NCBI GenBank assembly: GCA_017644045.1
Contig: JAEPMI010000001.1
Coordinates: 178,470-242,469, forward strand
Direction: 5' to 3'
Source of the DNA: Deltaproteobacteria bacterium
GTDB lineage: Bacteria > Myxococcota_A > Polyangia > Polyangiales > Houyiibacteriaceae
DNA: 64,000 bases
In this document: positions 8,502 through 16,810 of the stretch, in pieces
How positions within the stretch are numbered: position 1 is the stretch's first letter
Layout: every line of letters starts with the position of its first letter
Notes under the pieces: model-generated
The model's input: the letters and a program-made list of their open reading frames with translations, nothing else
Databases searched by the model: none
Told to the model about the DNA's origin: nothing
Position numbers and translations under genes: made by a program

Positions 8502-10001
8502 ATGGACCTCGTCGCGACGCTCGAAGCGAAGCTCGATCCGGTCACCGAGCCCGAGGCGGCGACGATGGCGGCGTGGGACGCCTACCTCACGGCGACGCTC
8601 CCGCCAGAGCGCGCGGCGGCGATCGAGCGCGAGGGGATCTTTCCCCGGGCGGAGCTCGACGCGCTGCTGAGGGGACCGGCCGGCGACGCGTTCGTACCGC
8701 ACGCGGAAGGGGGCACGCTGAGCTGGTCGACCCTGATGCGAATCTGCAGCCGATTGGCGGAGCGACAGCTCGGCGTGGTGCTCTGTCTCGGCGGCGTCGT
8801 GCTGGGCGAGCTCCCTTTCCTGGTGGCGGGGAACGCCGAACAGCGCGCGGCCTTCATGACCTCGCTGCGCGAGGGCGGGCTGGCCGGCCTCGCGCTCAGC
8901 GAGTGGGACCACGGGTCGGATCTGTTGGGCAACGACACCGTCGCGACCGAGACCCACGACGGCTGGCGTTTGAGCGGCACCAAGCGTCCGATCAACAACG
9001 CGTCGGTGGCGACCCATCTCGCCGTGCTCGCCCGAACCGGGGAGCCGAACGATCCCTTCGGCGCCACGCTCTTTCACGTGCGGCGACCGACGCCGGGGCT
9101 GAGCGCGACGGGTCCGGTCGACTGGAGCGGGTTCCCAGGAATGGACCTCGATGGCGTCGTGCTCGACGACGCAGCGGCCGATCCGCTGGGCGGCGTGGGC
9201 AAGGGCTTCGCGCTCGCGCGTCGGGTGCTCGAGATCTCGCGCGGTGGCGTCGCGTGCATGGCGAACGGGGTGCACGCGGCGGCCGTCGGTCTCGCGGAAG
9301 CGCACGTGCGAGAGCGCTCGCTCTACGGAGCACCGATCGCCGAGCTCGAGCCGGTCCGGGTCTCGAGGGCACGGCTGCGAACGCGTTTGGTGGCCGCGCT
9401 CGCGCTCGGACGGGTGGCCGCGCGCACCACGCAGCGCGCCGCCGTCAGTGCGCGCCAGTGGACCTGCGCCGCGAAGCTGCTCTGCCCCGAGCTCCTCGAG
9501 CGGAGCGTGCACGACGCGGGCACCCTCCTCGGTGCGCGGTCGCTGATGGGGCCCTTCGCCGCGCTCCGTCGCGACGCGCCCATCCTGGCGATCTTCGATG
9601 GGTCGTCGCAGCTACAGAAGGACGAGCTCTGGCGGCACGCGGCGACGTGGCGACGAGAGCTCGAGGAGCCGAGCAGCGTCGGCGTCTTCGACCCCTGGCG
9701 GGAGGATCCCGAGGTGGCCGCGCTCTGTCCGCTCTCGCTCGGCGTCGAGGGCGCCGCGGAGGTCCACGAGGCGGCCCGCGGCGCGCGGAGCGAGTCGGTC
9801 GCCACGCGCTTCGCCATCAGCGAGGCCGCGGCGAGCCTCTACGCGCTGGCGGCGATGACTCGCCTCGGCGCGCCAGCGCCCTTCGTCGCGCACGCGCGCT
9901 GGCTTCTGCGCACCCCCTTGGCGACAATGGGCGTCGCCGTGAAGGACCGACGCGAGCCCTGGGAGCCCACCGAAGCGAGCTGGGGGTCGATCGTTGGCTG
10001 A
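8502..10001 (+). CDS. Acyl-CoA dehydrogenase family flavoprotein
   Basis: The protein has 499 residues, longer than the usual 380. The segment GLALSEWDHGSDLLGNDTVA corresponds to the A-L-T-E-P-x-x-G-S-D FAD/acyl site of the family, with Glu-Trp-Asp-His replacing the usual Thr-Glu-Pro. LSGTKRPINNA corresponds to the G-x-K-x-x-I-T-N strand. The C-terminal half has the helical-bundle pattern, including SLYGAPIAELEPVR. It would oxidise an acyl chain at the alpha-beta bond, or carry out a related reaction. The gene overlaps the SDR gene by 8 bp, so the two are probably translated together. The altered FAD-loop residues make the substrate unpredictable. Confidence 0.75.
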   Translation: MDLVATLEAKLDPVTEPEAATMAAWDAYLTATLPPERAAAIEREGIFPRAELDALLRGPAGDAFVPHAEGGTLSWSTLMRICSRLAERQLGVVLCLGGVVLGELPFLVAGNAEQRAAFMTSLREGGLAGLALSEWDHGSDLLGNDTVATETHDGWRLSGTKRPINNASVATHLAVLARTGEPNDPFGATLFHVRRPTPGLSATGPVDWSGFPGMDLDGVVLDDAAADPLGGVGKGFALARRVLEISRGGVACMANGVHAAAVGLAEAHVRERSLYGAPIAELEPVRVSRARLRTRLVAALALGRVAARTTQRAAVSARQWTCAAKLLCPELLERSVHDAGTLLGARSLMGPFAALRRDAPILAIFDGSSQLQKDELWRHAATWRRELEEPSSVGVFDPWREDPEVAALCPLSLGVEGAAEVHEAARGARSESVATRFAISEAAASLYALAAMTRLGAPAPFVAHARWLLRTPLATMGVAVKDRREPWEPTEASWGSIVG

Positions 10002-10746
10002 GCTCGACGGCAGGGTCGCGCTGGTGACCGGCGCGAGTCGCGGCATCGGCCGTGCGTGCGCCGGGGCGCTGGCCGCGAAGGGCGCGACGGTCGCGCTGCT
10101 GGCGCGCGAGAGCGACGCGCTCGACGAAGCCGCCGAGTGGGTCGGCGGGCTCGCCCTTCCCTGCGACCTGCGCGACGACCTCGCGATGGACGGCGCCATC
10201 GCGCGTCTCCGAGAAGCGCACGGGACGCCCACCATTCTCGTCCACGCTGCGGCGAGCCACTACCGCATCCAGAAGCTGCACACGGTTCGCGACGAGGACG
10301 CCCGAACGCAGCTCGCGCTCGACGTCGGCGCCGCGGAGCGACTCTGCCGAAAGCTCGTCGCGGAGATGATGGTCGCGCGCTTCGGTCGCATCGTGCTGAT
10401 CGGATCCGTCGCGGCACACACCGGCGTCGCGGGCGGCACGCTCTACTCGATGGCGAAGGCGGGCTACGAGGGGTTGGTCCGGGGGTTGACGGTCGACTAC
10501 GCACGGCGTGGCGTGACCGCGAACGTGGTCACGACGGGCATCGCGGACACGGAGCGGATTCAGGAGCGCACCCGTGGCGACGCCGAGGCCCGCGCGAAGC
10601 TCGAGCGCTTCACCGCGACGCGCGAGCTGACCACCCCCGAGGAGGTGGCTGCGGTCGTGGCCTTCCTGTGCACGCCGGCGGCGAGCGCCGTGACCGGCAC
10701 CGTGGTCGAGGCGACCAGCGGAGCTCACCTTCACAACGGCTGGTGA
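9994..10746 (+). CDS. Short-chain dehydrogenase/reductase (FabG-like)
   Basis: The protein has 250 residues. The classical SDR features are present: the NAD(P)-binding TGASRGIG near residue 13, a variant VHAAAS in place of NNAG, the catalytic Ser in GSVAA, and YSMAK carrying catalytic Tyr and Lys. The start is TTG 9994, inside the end of the upstream gene, giving MAELDGRVALVTG. FabG-like enzymes reduce 3-oxoacyl thioesters with NADPH. Coupling to the acyl-CoA dehydrogenase suggests consecutive steps on one acyl substrate. Confidence 0.85.
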   Translation: MAELDGRVALVTGASRGIGRACAGALAAKGATVALLARESDALDEAAEWVGGLALPCDLRDDLAMDGAIARLREAHGTPTILVHAAASHYRIQKLHTVRDEDARTQLALDVGAAERLCRKLVAEMMVARFGRIVLIGSVAAHTGVAGGTLYSMAKAGYEGLVRGLTVDYARRGVTANVVTTGIADTERIQERTRGDAEARAKLERFTATRELTTPEEVAAVVAFLCTPAASAVTGTVVEATSGAHLHNGW

Positions 10747-10767
10747 GCCGGTCATGCTCGCCCCTTC

Positions 10768-11844
10768 ATGAGCGCCGCCCTCCCCGCCCCTGTCGAGCGC
10801 GCGCCCGGCGCCTGGATCGTGTCGCCGGGCTACGACACCGCGTTCTTCACGGCGAGCCTGCTGGTGCCGCTGACGCTCTGGCTCGGCTTCTCGGCGGGCG
10901 TGCTGACGGGCATCGCCGTCTACGTGCTCTTCCAGCTGCTCTTCAACCTGCCGCACAACTTCCAGACCTGGACGATGTCGGTCCTCGACGAGGGCGACCG
11001 GAAGAAGCACGGCCGGCGCTATCTGCTCGCGGCTGTCGTGTGCCTGGCGGTGCTCGGCGTGCCGATGGCGCTCTCGCCGGACGGGGTCTACCCGTGGGTC
11101 CGCGACGCGCTGATCTACTGGGGCTACTACCACCTGGTCCGGCAGCACTACGGCTTCCTCCGGCTCTACGAGCGGAAGATGGGCGACGTGCCGGCGAAGG
11201 AGTCGCGCTTCTACGCGCGCTACGTCGACGCCATCTGCTACCTACCGCTGCTGGTCCGCTTCCGCGACCCCGAGCTGATGACCATCAGGGTCGGCGCCGT
11301 CGACGCGTGGATCCATCACCCGGTACTGCCGGAGTCGGCCTGGGTTCCGATCCTCGCGCTCTGGGTCGCGTTCGTGGTCGCCGCCGTCGCGCACCACCTG
11401 CATCTCTGGCGAAAGGGCCGGCGCGGGCTGATGCCGCGCGCCCTCCTGCTGATCAGCGTGACCCTCGCCTTCGGCCTCGCGGTCCTGGTGGTGCAGGACA
11501 TCATCGTGGGCATCGCGGTCGTGACCGCCTACCACAACCTCCAGTACCTGGGCCTGACGTGGTTCCACAACCGCAACCGCGCGGCAGAGCCCGCGGAGGG
11601 CGACGCTTCGAACTCGACCATCGGTTGGCTGCGCGGCGGGAAGGTGTGGCTCTACCTGCTCTTCACGATGTTCTACGGGGTGGTGATCTTCGCTCCCCGC
11701 GCGCTGATTCAAGGCCAACGACTCGCGGAGCTGCCCCTCGCGTTCGTGGTGGCGATGCACTACTACGTCGACTCGCGGATGTGGCAATTCCCGCTCTACC
11801 CCGAGCGCGGTCGCTGGCTGCGTTTGTCCCGCCCCCGCGCGTGA
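10768..11844 (+). CDS. Polytopic membrane protein with conserved His clusters
   Basis: The protein has 358 residues with about eight hydrophobic helices. Histidines cluster at helix ends: LPHNFQTW, YYHLVRQHYGFLRLYERK, AYHNLQYLGLTWFHNRNR and AMHYYVDSRMWQFP. This spacing recalls di-iron membrane oxygenases and desaturases, but the exact eight-His pattern of fatty acid hydroxylases is not evident. It follows the SDR gene by 21 bp and is probably in the same transcript, pointing to a membrane lipid or carotenoid-type substrate. No family name can be supported from sequence alone. Confidence 0.7.
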   Translation: MSAALPAPVERAPGAWIVSPGYDTAFFTASLLVPLTLWLGFSAGVLTGIAVYVLFQLLFNLPHNFQTWTMSVLDEGDRKKHGRRYLLAAVVCLAVLGVPMALSPDGVYPWVRDALIYWGYYHLVRQHYGFLRLYERKMGDVPAKESRFYARYVDAICYLPLLVRFRDPELMTIRVGAVDAWIHHPVLPESAWVPILALWVAFVVAAVAHHLHLWRKGRRGLMPRALLLISVTLAFGLAVLVVQDIIVGIAVVTAYHNLQYLGLTWFHNRNRAAEPAEGDASNSTIGWLRGGKVWLYLLFTMFYGVVIFAPRALIQGQRLAELPLAFVVAMHYYVDSRMWQFPLYPERGRWLRLSRPRA

Positions 11845-11868
11845 CCCAATCCACCCGCTGTGCCCTTT

Positions 11869-12049
11869 GCCTCGCACAGAGTCACGGAGCCACAGAGTTC
11901 ACGGAGGTTGGAGGGTTGGTCGACGCGGGGACGCGCCAACTCGAGATGCGGCGCCGCGTTGCGTCTGACGATCCGCCGTCCGACCGCACAGCCCCGCACC
12001 ACCAATTTCTTCTCTGTGAACTCTGTGGCTCCGTGACTCCGTGCGAGGC
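11869..12049. repeat. Long imperfect inverted repeat (38-bp arms)
   Basis: The arms at 11869-11906 and 12012-12049 are reverse complements with 36 of 38 matches. Each reads as a string of short related words (CACAGAGTCACGGAG, CCACAGAGTTCACGGAG). They enclose 105 bp with no ORF. The element fills most of the 240-bp gap between the membrane protein gene and the convergent MFS gene. It could form a large hairpin or cruciform and may be a MITE-type or bidirectional-terminator element. Confidence 0.7.
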
Positions 12050-12083
12050 CACGAGCTGAAACTGGGAGCCGTGAAGCCTGGGG

Positions 12084-13280
12084 CTAGGAGTGGGCGCGAG
12101 GCCGGGTGAGGAACGCGTAGGCGAACGCGAAGGGCACACCGATGGCGGCCATGGCCCAGAAGAGCGAGAGCCCCATCGCCGGGTAGAGGTTCAGGAAGAG
12201 CAGCGGCCCGACGACGGTCATCAGATCGGTGGCGGTCCCGAAGACGCCGAAGACCCCACCGTAGGAGCGCTCGTCACCGGTGCTCGTCGCGGCGTGCTTC
12301 AGCGTCGCGGTGAAGATGACCGAGGACGACCCGATGTAGCCCGCGTACGCGGCCCCGAAGGCCCAGCCGTTCGTGAGGAAGCCCATCGCGACGAGCGAGC
12401 CGAGGAGCGGGAGGGCGAAGGCGTTCGCCACTCTCCGCGGGTCGACCCGGTCGGCGAGCGCGCCGGCGATGGGCTGGGCGAGGCCGAAGGCGAGGCCCGT
12501 CACGACGAAGAGCGCGGTCACGCCGCCGACGTCGAGCCCCAGATGGTCCGGACCGACCAGCGGGAGCAGGCCCTGGAACGCGCTGAAGGTGAGCTTGTTG
12601 AACGCGATGGGGAGCATCAGCGCGATGAAGAGCCCGCTCTTCAGGAGCGCGCCGATCTCTCGGAAGGCCTCCGCGGGCGTCTTCTCCACCGCACGCGTCG
12701 GCGGGGGCGACGGGCGGACGAAGAGCAGCAGCGTCACCACGACGGTCGCGCCGAGCGCGACGAGCAGCGGCAGCTTCGGACCGAGCTCCGTCGCTTCCCC
12801 GAGCAGGCCGCCGAGCGCGGGCCCGACCAGCAGACCGCTGGTGCCGATGGCGCCGAGAAATCCCATGCGCCGCCCCATGTGCTCGTCGTCCTTCGGTGCG
12901 CCGGGCTCTCCGCGCGCCGCGATGGCGAAGCACGCGGGATAGACCAGCCCGGTGGCCGCGCCCTCGAGCGCGCGCCAGAGCGTGAAGCTCTCGAGACCGA
13001 GCGGCAGCAGGAACGCCGCGAGGGAGACCCCGAAGACGACCAGCGCCCATCGCGCGACGCGCTCGGGCCCGAAGCGGTCCGCCCAGACTCCGCCGGGGAT
13101 CTGCATCGCGATCTTGGTGATCGCATAGCTCGCGTAGACCGCCGAGAGCATCGTCTCGTCGGTCGCCGCCCGGCCACCCGCGAGCTGCGGCAGCAGCGGG
13201 ACGATCACGCCGTAGCCGAGGCTGACGACGAAGAGCGCGAGCGTGCCGACCGCGAGCGAGCTCAACGCGCGGCCCCCCAC
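12084..13280 (-). CDS. Major facilitator superfamily transporter
   Basis: The protein has about 398 residues and 12 predicted helices in two halves. The loop 2-3 motif WADRFGPERVARW matches the MFS G-x-x-x-D-R-x-G-R-R signature, and an equivalent in the second half is GALADRVDPRRVANA. The start is placed at GTG 13280, which has GAGGTGG 5 nt upstream. Longer upstream starts would translate the intergenic repeats at 13314-13450 and are unlikely. Substrate unknown; a drug or sugar efflux-type carrier is possible. Confidence 0.8.
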   Translation of the reverse strand: MGGRALSSLAVGTLALFVVSLGYGVIVPLLPQLAGGRAATDETMLSAVYASYAITKIAMQIPGGVWADRFGPERVARWALVVFGVSLAAFLLPLGLESFTLWRALEGAATGLVYPACFAIAARGEPGAPKDDEHMGRRMGFLGAIGTSGLLVGPALGGLLGEATELGPKLPLLVALGATVVVTLLLFVRPSPPPTRAVEKTPAEAFREIGALLKSGLFIALMLPIAFNKLTFSAFQGLLPLVGPDHLGLDVGGVTALFVVTGLAFGLAQPIAGALADRVDPRRVANAFALPLLGSLVAMGFLTNGWAFGAAYAGYIGSSSVIFTATLKHAATSTGDERSYGGVFGVFGTATDLMTVVGPLLFLNLYPAMGLSLFWAMAAIGVPFAFAYAFLTRPRAHS

Positions 13281-13313
13281 GAGATCCACCTCGCGATGGG
13301 CCTCGCAATGGGC

Positions 13314-13450
13314 GGGGGAGTTCGGGTGAATCGAGGAGGCACTGCCGACGAGAGAGGGGTTGGGTGCCAACCCCTAGGAACAAGGGGGAGTTCGGGTGAA
13401 TCGAGGAGGCACTGCCGACGAGAGGGGGTTGGGTGCCAACCCCTAGGAAC
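13314..13450. repeat. Tandem duplication of a 67/68-bp hairpin repeat
   Basis: Unit 1 (13314-13381) and unit 2 (13384-13450) are nearly identical, differing by one base in a G-run. Each contains a perfect 8-bp hairpin, GGGGTTGG-GTG-CCAACCCC (13356-13374 and 13425-13443), followed by CTAGGAAC. The stop codon of the FAD oxidase (13443-13445) lies in unit 2. It looks like a REP-type intergenic repeat, possibly also acting as a terminator for the minus-strand oxidase gene. Confidence 0.8.
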
Positions 13451-14801
13451 GGAGTCCGACGCGGCGGGCGAGGCTGGAGTCGAAGACTCCGTCGGGGTCG
13501 ACCTCGCGCTTGAGCGCGAGCCACTCGTCCGCGCGCGGGTACATCTTGCGGAAGGTCTCGGCGTCCACGAAGGCGTCCTTGCCGAGGTAGATGCGGCCGC
13601 CGGCCTCGAGGACGATGGCGTCCAAGTCCTTCAGGAGCGGGTCGAGCTTCTCGCTGATCGGGAAGTCGATGGCGAAGGTCCAGCCACGGAAGGGGAAGGA
13701 GAGCGGGGCCTCGTTGGCCTCGCCGAAGCGCTTGAGCACGTTCAGGAAGGGCGCGCAGCCGCTGCGAGCGATCCGCTCGAGAATGGTGCGCATGCGCTCG
13801 CGACCGCCCTCGAGGGGGATCACGAACTGGTACTGCGTGAAGCCGCGCTTGCCGTAGCCGCGGTTCCACTCGCCGACGAAGTCGAGCGGGTAGAAGAACT
13901 TCTCGTAGTGCGCGACCGACGCGCCGTGCGACTGCACCTGGTCGAGGACCACGTTGAGGATCTTGATGGTGAACGTGCTGAGCGTGAAGCTCGGCATGTC
14001 GAAGGGCACCACCAGGGGCGAGAGCGCCGATACGCGGAGCGGCGCCTTCCGCATCGCGGGCTTCAGGTCGTCCAGGGTCGCGTGGTCACCCACGGTGAGC
14101 ACGCCGCGGCCGAGGTTCTTGCCGACCGCCAGCGAGTCGATCCACGAGACCGAGTAGGGGAAGATCGCGTCGTTCTCCTCGATGGCGTCGAGGAGCTCGT
14201 CGAGGTTCCGCGCCGTGACCGCCTTCTGCCGGAAGAAGGTCGTCTCGATCTTCCGGAGCCTCAGGGTCGCGTCGAGCACCACCCCCAGGAGACCCATGCC
14301 GCCGAAGGTCCCCCAGAAGAGGCGCGGGTGGGTCTCTCGGCTGCAGTCCACCACCTCGCCGCTCGCGAGGAGCATGCGGAAGGACTCGACGCAGCTCGAG
14401 AAGCAACCGTCGACGTGGTGGGCCTTGCCGTGGACGTCGTTGGCGATGCAGCCGCCCACGGTCACGAACTTCGTCCCCGGGGTCACGGCCGGGAACCAGC
14501 CGCGGGGCGCGAAGTCGGCGATGATCTGGCCGAGGCTGACGCCGGCCTCGCAGGTCAACGTCCCGGTCGCCTCGTCGAAGCCCAGGTAGCGGTCGAGGGC
14601 GGTGAGCTCGAGGACACTCCCGCCCTCGTTCACGGCCGGGTCGCCGTAGCTGCGTCCCAGACCACGGGCGATCGATCCGGCGGATCCGACCTCGGCGACC
14701 ACCTTGCGAACGTCTTTCGCGGTCTCGGGCCGGGAGACCTCGCACTCGACCCGGGGGTAGTTGCCCCACCCCGCCAACGTCTCGGTCACGGCTGCACTCA
14801 T
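13443..14801 (-). CDS. FAD-linked oxidase, DprE1/aldonolactone oxidase-like
   Basis: The protein has 452 residues. An N-terminal PCMH-type FAD domain carries ARGLGRSYGDPA and FPAVTPGTKFVTVGGCIANDVHGKAHH. The His in NDVHGK is the position that binds FAD covalently or closely in VAO-family enzymes. A C-terminal aldonolactone-oxidase cap includes YPLDFVGEWNRGYGKRGFTQYQF, very like the DprE1 epimerase subunit. DprE1 oxidises decaprenyl-phospho-ribose; the usual SDR partner DprE2 is not adjacent, so another polyol or sugar substrate is possible. The start is ATG 14801, with GGAGG just upstream; the in-frame start at 14873 is less likely. Confidence 0.85.
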   Translation of the reverse strand: MSAAVTETLAGWGNYPRVECEVSRPETAKDVRKVVAEVGSAGSIARGLGRSYGDPAVNEGGSVLELTALDRYLGFDEATGTLTCEAGVSLGQIIADFAPRGWFPAVTPGTKFVTVGGCIANDVHGKAHHVDGCFSSCVESFRMLLASGEVVDCSRETHPRLFWGTFGGMGLLGVVLDATLRLRKIETTFFRQKAVTARNLDELLDAIEENDAIFPYSVSWIDSLAVGKNLGRGVLTVGDHATLDDLKPAMRKAPLRVSALSPLVVPFDMPSFTLSTFTIKILNVVLDQVQSHGASVAHYEKFFYPLDFVGEWNRGYGKRGFTQYQFVIPLEGGRERMRTILERIARSGCAPFLNVLKRFGEANEAPLSFPFRGWTFAIDFPISEKLDPLLKDLDAIVLEAGGRIYLGKDAFVDAETFRKMYPRADEWLALKREVDPDGVFDSSLARRVGLRS

Positions 14802-14854
14802 GGTCCTCCCATAGCCTCGATGCGAGGGCTGGCCAATCGGCGCTCGAGATCGGG

Positions 14855-14860
14855 TACTCT
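14855..14860 (+). promoter_or_regulatory. -10-like element TACTCT, 6 nt before GTG 14867
   Basis: TACTCT fits TANNNT exactly 6 nt before the GTG start of the phosphatase gene. There is no Shine-Dalgarno sequence. A -35 is not convincing (GCCAAT at a 17-bp distance). Confidence 0.35.
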
Positions 14861-14866
14861 CGGTGC

Positions 14867-16147
14867 GTGACATCGAGTCAGCCGAGCACCATCTCCGTCG
14901 GTCGGTCGACCGATGTCGGTCAGATCCGGGAGATCAACGAGGACTTCATCCTGGTCGACGAGGAGCTCGGTCTCTACGTCGTCTGTGACGGAATGGGTGG
15001 CCACGCGGCTGGAGAGGTCGCGTCCAAGACCGCGGCCGAGACCGTCCGAGAGGTGGTCGCCGCCGGTCCCATGCCGGGCGAGATGGACACCCCGGCGCTC
15101 GACGAGCTCATGCGCCGGGCGGTCACGGAGGCCAACCGCCGAGTCCACGCACTCGGCCAACAGGCCGGCAGCCGGAAGGGCATGGGCACCACCTGCACCG
15201 CGCTCCTGGTCCGTGGTCTGCGGGCCGCGCTGGCGCACGTGGGCGACAGCCGCCTCTACGTGAGGCGCGGCGAGTCGGTCCACCTGATGAGCCAGGACCA
15301 CACCTTCATCGCGGAGGCCATCCGCCAGGGCGTGATCAAGCCGGAGGAGATCCGGCCGGACATGCCGCACGCGAACATCGTGACCCGCGCGGTCGGCCCC
15401 AAGCCCTCGGTGCTCGTCGACACGTTGGTCTTCGATCTGATCCCCGGCGACACGCTGCTGCTCTGCTCGGACGGGCTCCACCAGTACTTCATGGACTCCG
15501 GCGAGCTCTCCACGTGCCTCGGCGCCGAGGAGGTCACCGAGATCGCGCCGCAGATGGTGGCCACCGCGAACGAACGCGGCGGGGAAGACAACATCTCCGC
15601 CCTGGTGCTCCGGGTGCTGGACGCTCCGCAGGTCGCCAAGCGCGCGGGAGAGATCACCCAGACCTTCTCCGCGCTCACGCACATCCACCTCTTCCACGAG
15701 CTCAGCATGACGGAGCTCGCGAAGGTCCAGGAGCACCTGCAGAAGCTCCAGATGCCCGCCGGGGCCACGGTGTTCGAGCAGGGCGACAAGAGCGAAGGCC
15801 TCTACATCGTATCGACCGGCAAGGTCCGGGTCCATCGCGGCGACGTGGAGATCGCGGTCCTCGGCGAGGGCGCGCACTTCGGCGAGATGGCGCTCCTCAA
15901 TCAACGACCGCGCGCGGCCACGGTCACGGTGCTCTCCGACGCGCGCCTTCTCTATCTCAGCCGGCAAGCGTTCTACGCGGTCGTCCAGGCCGATACGGTC
16001 GTCGGCGTGAAGTTCCTCTGGAAGCTCGCGCAGACCCTCAGCCTCCGCCTCGACGAGGCCTACGAGACGCCCGAGCAGTTCCTGCAGAAGCGCGAGACCC
16101 TGACCTTCGGCCTCTTCCCCTCGCCGTTCAGTCGGAAGAAGAAGTAG
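14867..16147 (+). CDS. PP2C-type protein phosphatase fused to a cyclic-nucleotide-binding domain
   Basis: The protein has 426 residues. Residues 10-250 form a PPM/PP2C domain with metal-binding Asp residues in INEDF and VCDGMGGHAAGE, then ALAHVGDSRLY and LLCSDGL, and a late GGEDNIS with the last metal Asp. Residues 285-400 form a Crp-type cyclic-nucleotide domain: MPAGATVFEQGDKSEGLYIV and the phosphate-binding-cassette-like FGEMALLNQRPRAATV. The fusion suggests Ser/Thr dephosphorylation controlled by a cyclic nucleotide. A Ser/Thr kinase gene lies just beyond the convergent tdk and could be its counterpart. Confidence 0.9.
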   Translation: MTSSQPSTISVGRSTDVGQIREINEDFILVDEELGLYVVCDGMGGHAAGEVASKTAAETVREVVAAGPMPGEMDTPALDELMRRAVTEANRRVHALGQQAGSRKGMGTTCTALLVRGLRAALAHVGDSRLYVRRGESVHLMSQDHTFIAEAIRQGVIKPEEIRPDMPHANIVTRAVGPKPSVLVDTLVFDLIPGDTLLLCSDGLHQYFMDSGELSTCLGAEEVTEIAPQMVATANERGGEDNISALVLRVLDAPQVAKRAGEITQTFSALTHIHLFHELSMTELAKVQEHLQKLQMPAGATVFEQGDKSEGLYIVSTGKVRVHRGDVEIAVLGEGAHFGEMALLNQRPRAATVTVLSDARLLYLSRQAFYAVVQADTVVGVKFLWKLAQTLSLRLDEAYETPEQFLQKRETLTFGLFPSPFSRKKK

Positions 16148-16733
16148 CGCGCGGGTCCGCGCCGTCGGCTGCGCGGCGTGCATCACGGTAATGACGCCAG
16201 CAGACGGGAACGTATTTCTCGTCCGCGCCGAGGTCGACCTGCGGCCCGTCGAAGACCGCCTTCCCATCCGCCATGCGGAGGTTGAAGACCGCCTTCTTGC
16301 CACAGCAGTAGCAGGTGACCTTCACCTCCTCGATGGAGTCGGAGAGCTCGAGGAGCCGCTTGCTCCCGGGAAAGAGGCGCGCCTGGAAGTCGGTGCGCAG
16401 CCCGTAGCAGATCACCGGCACGCCCAGGTCGATGGTCATGTCGCGCAGCTGATCGATCATCTCCTCGGCGAGGAACTGGGCCTCGTCGACCAGCACGCAG
16501 TCGACCCCCTCGAACGAGGATGGATCGAGGGTCTCGTTCGGGTCGACGAGCAGGTCCGCCTCGGCCTCGAGCCCGGCTCGTGAGCGGATGATCGCCTCGC
16601 CGAAGCGGTCGTCCATGCGGGGCTTCATGAGCAGGCAACGCTTTCCCTGCTTGCGGTAGTTGTGAGCGACGGCCAAGAGGTTGAGCGTCTTGGCGCTGTC
16701 CATGGTGCCGTACCGGAAGTAGAGCTTGGCCAC
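16128..16733 (-). CDS. tdk: Thymidine kinase (type II)
   Basis: The protein has 201 residues, normal for the family. It phosphorylates thymidine with ATP for dTMP salvage. The P-loop region is YFRYGTMDSAKT, with Arg-Tyr-Gly-Thr-Met in place of the more usual Gly-x-Met-x-Ser-Gly-K. VDCVLVDEAQFL is the Walker B with catalytic Glu. A zinc lobe is formed by CYCCGKKA and VCWRHY. The start is GTG 16733, as upstream codons lack homology to the family. The 3' end overlaps the convergent phosphatase gene by 20 bp. Confidence 0.9.
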   Translation of the reverse strand: MAKLYFRYGTMDSAKTLNLLAVAHNYRKQGKRCLLMKPRMDDRFGEAIIRSRAGLEAEADLLVDPNETLDPSSFEGVDCVLVDEAQFLAEEMIDQLRDMTIDLGVPVICYGLRTDFQARLFPGSKRLLELSDSIEEVKVTCYCCGKKAVFNLRMADGKAVFDGPQVDLGADEKYVPVCWRHYRDARRAADGADPRATSSSD

Positions 16734-16795
16734 GGCCCCGATATGACCGGACCGGGGCCCCGCGTCGAGCAGGCGCGAAATCGGCGCAGATCGAC

Positions 16796-16801
16796 TAGAC
16801 T
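16796..16801 (+). promoter_or_regulatory. -10-like element TAGACT, 9 nt before ATG 16811
   Basis: TAGACT fits TANNNT 9 nt before the kinase start. A weak GGTGGG lies between them and could serve ribosome binding. No -35 match is seen. Confidence 0.3.
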
Positions 16802-16810
16802 CAGGTGGGC

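Noticed and set aside
13281-13370. Longer MFS transporter N-terminus
   Set aside because: It would translate part of an intergenic repeat; GTG 13280 has a good ribosome site and begins directly before helix 1.
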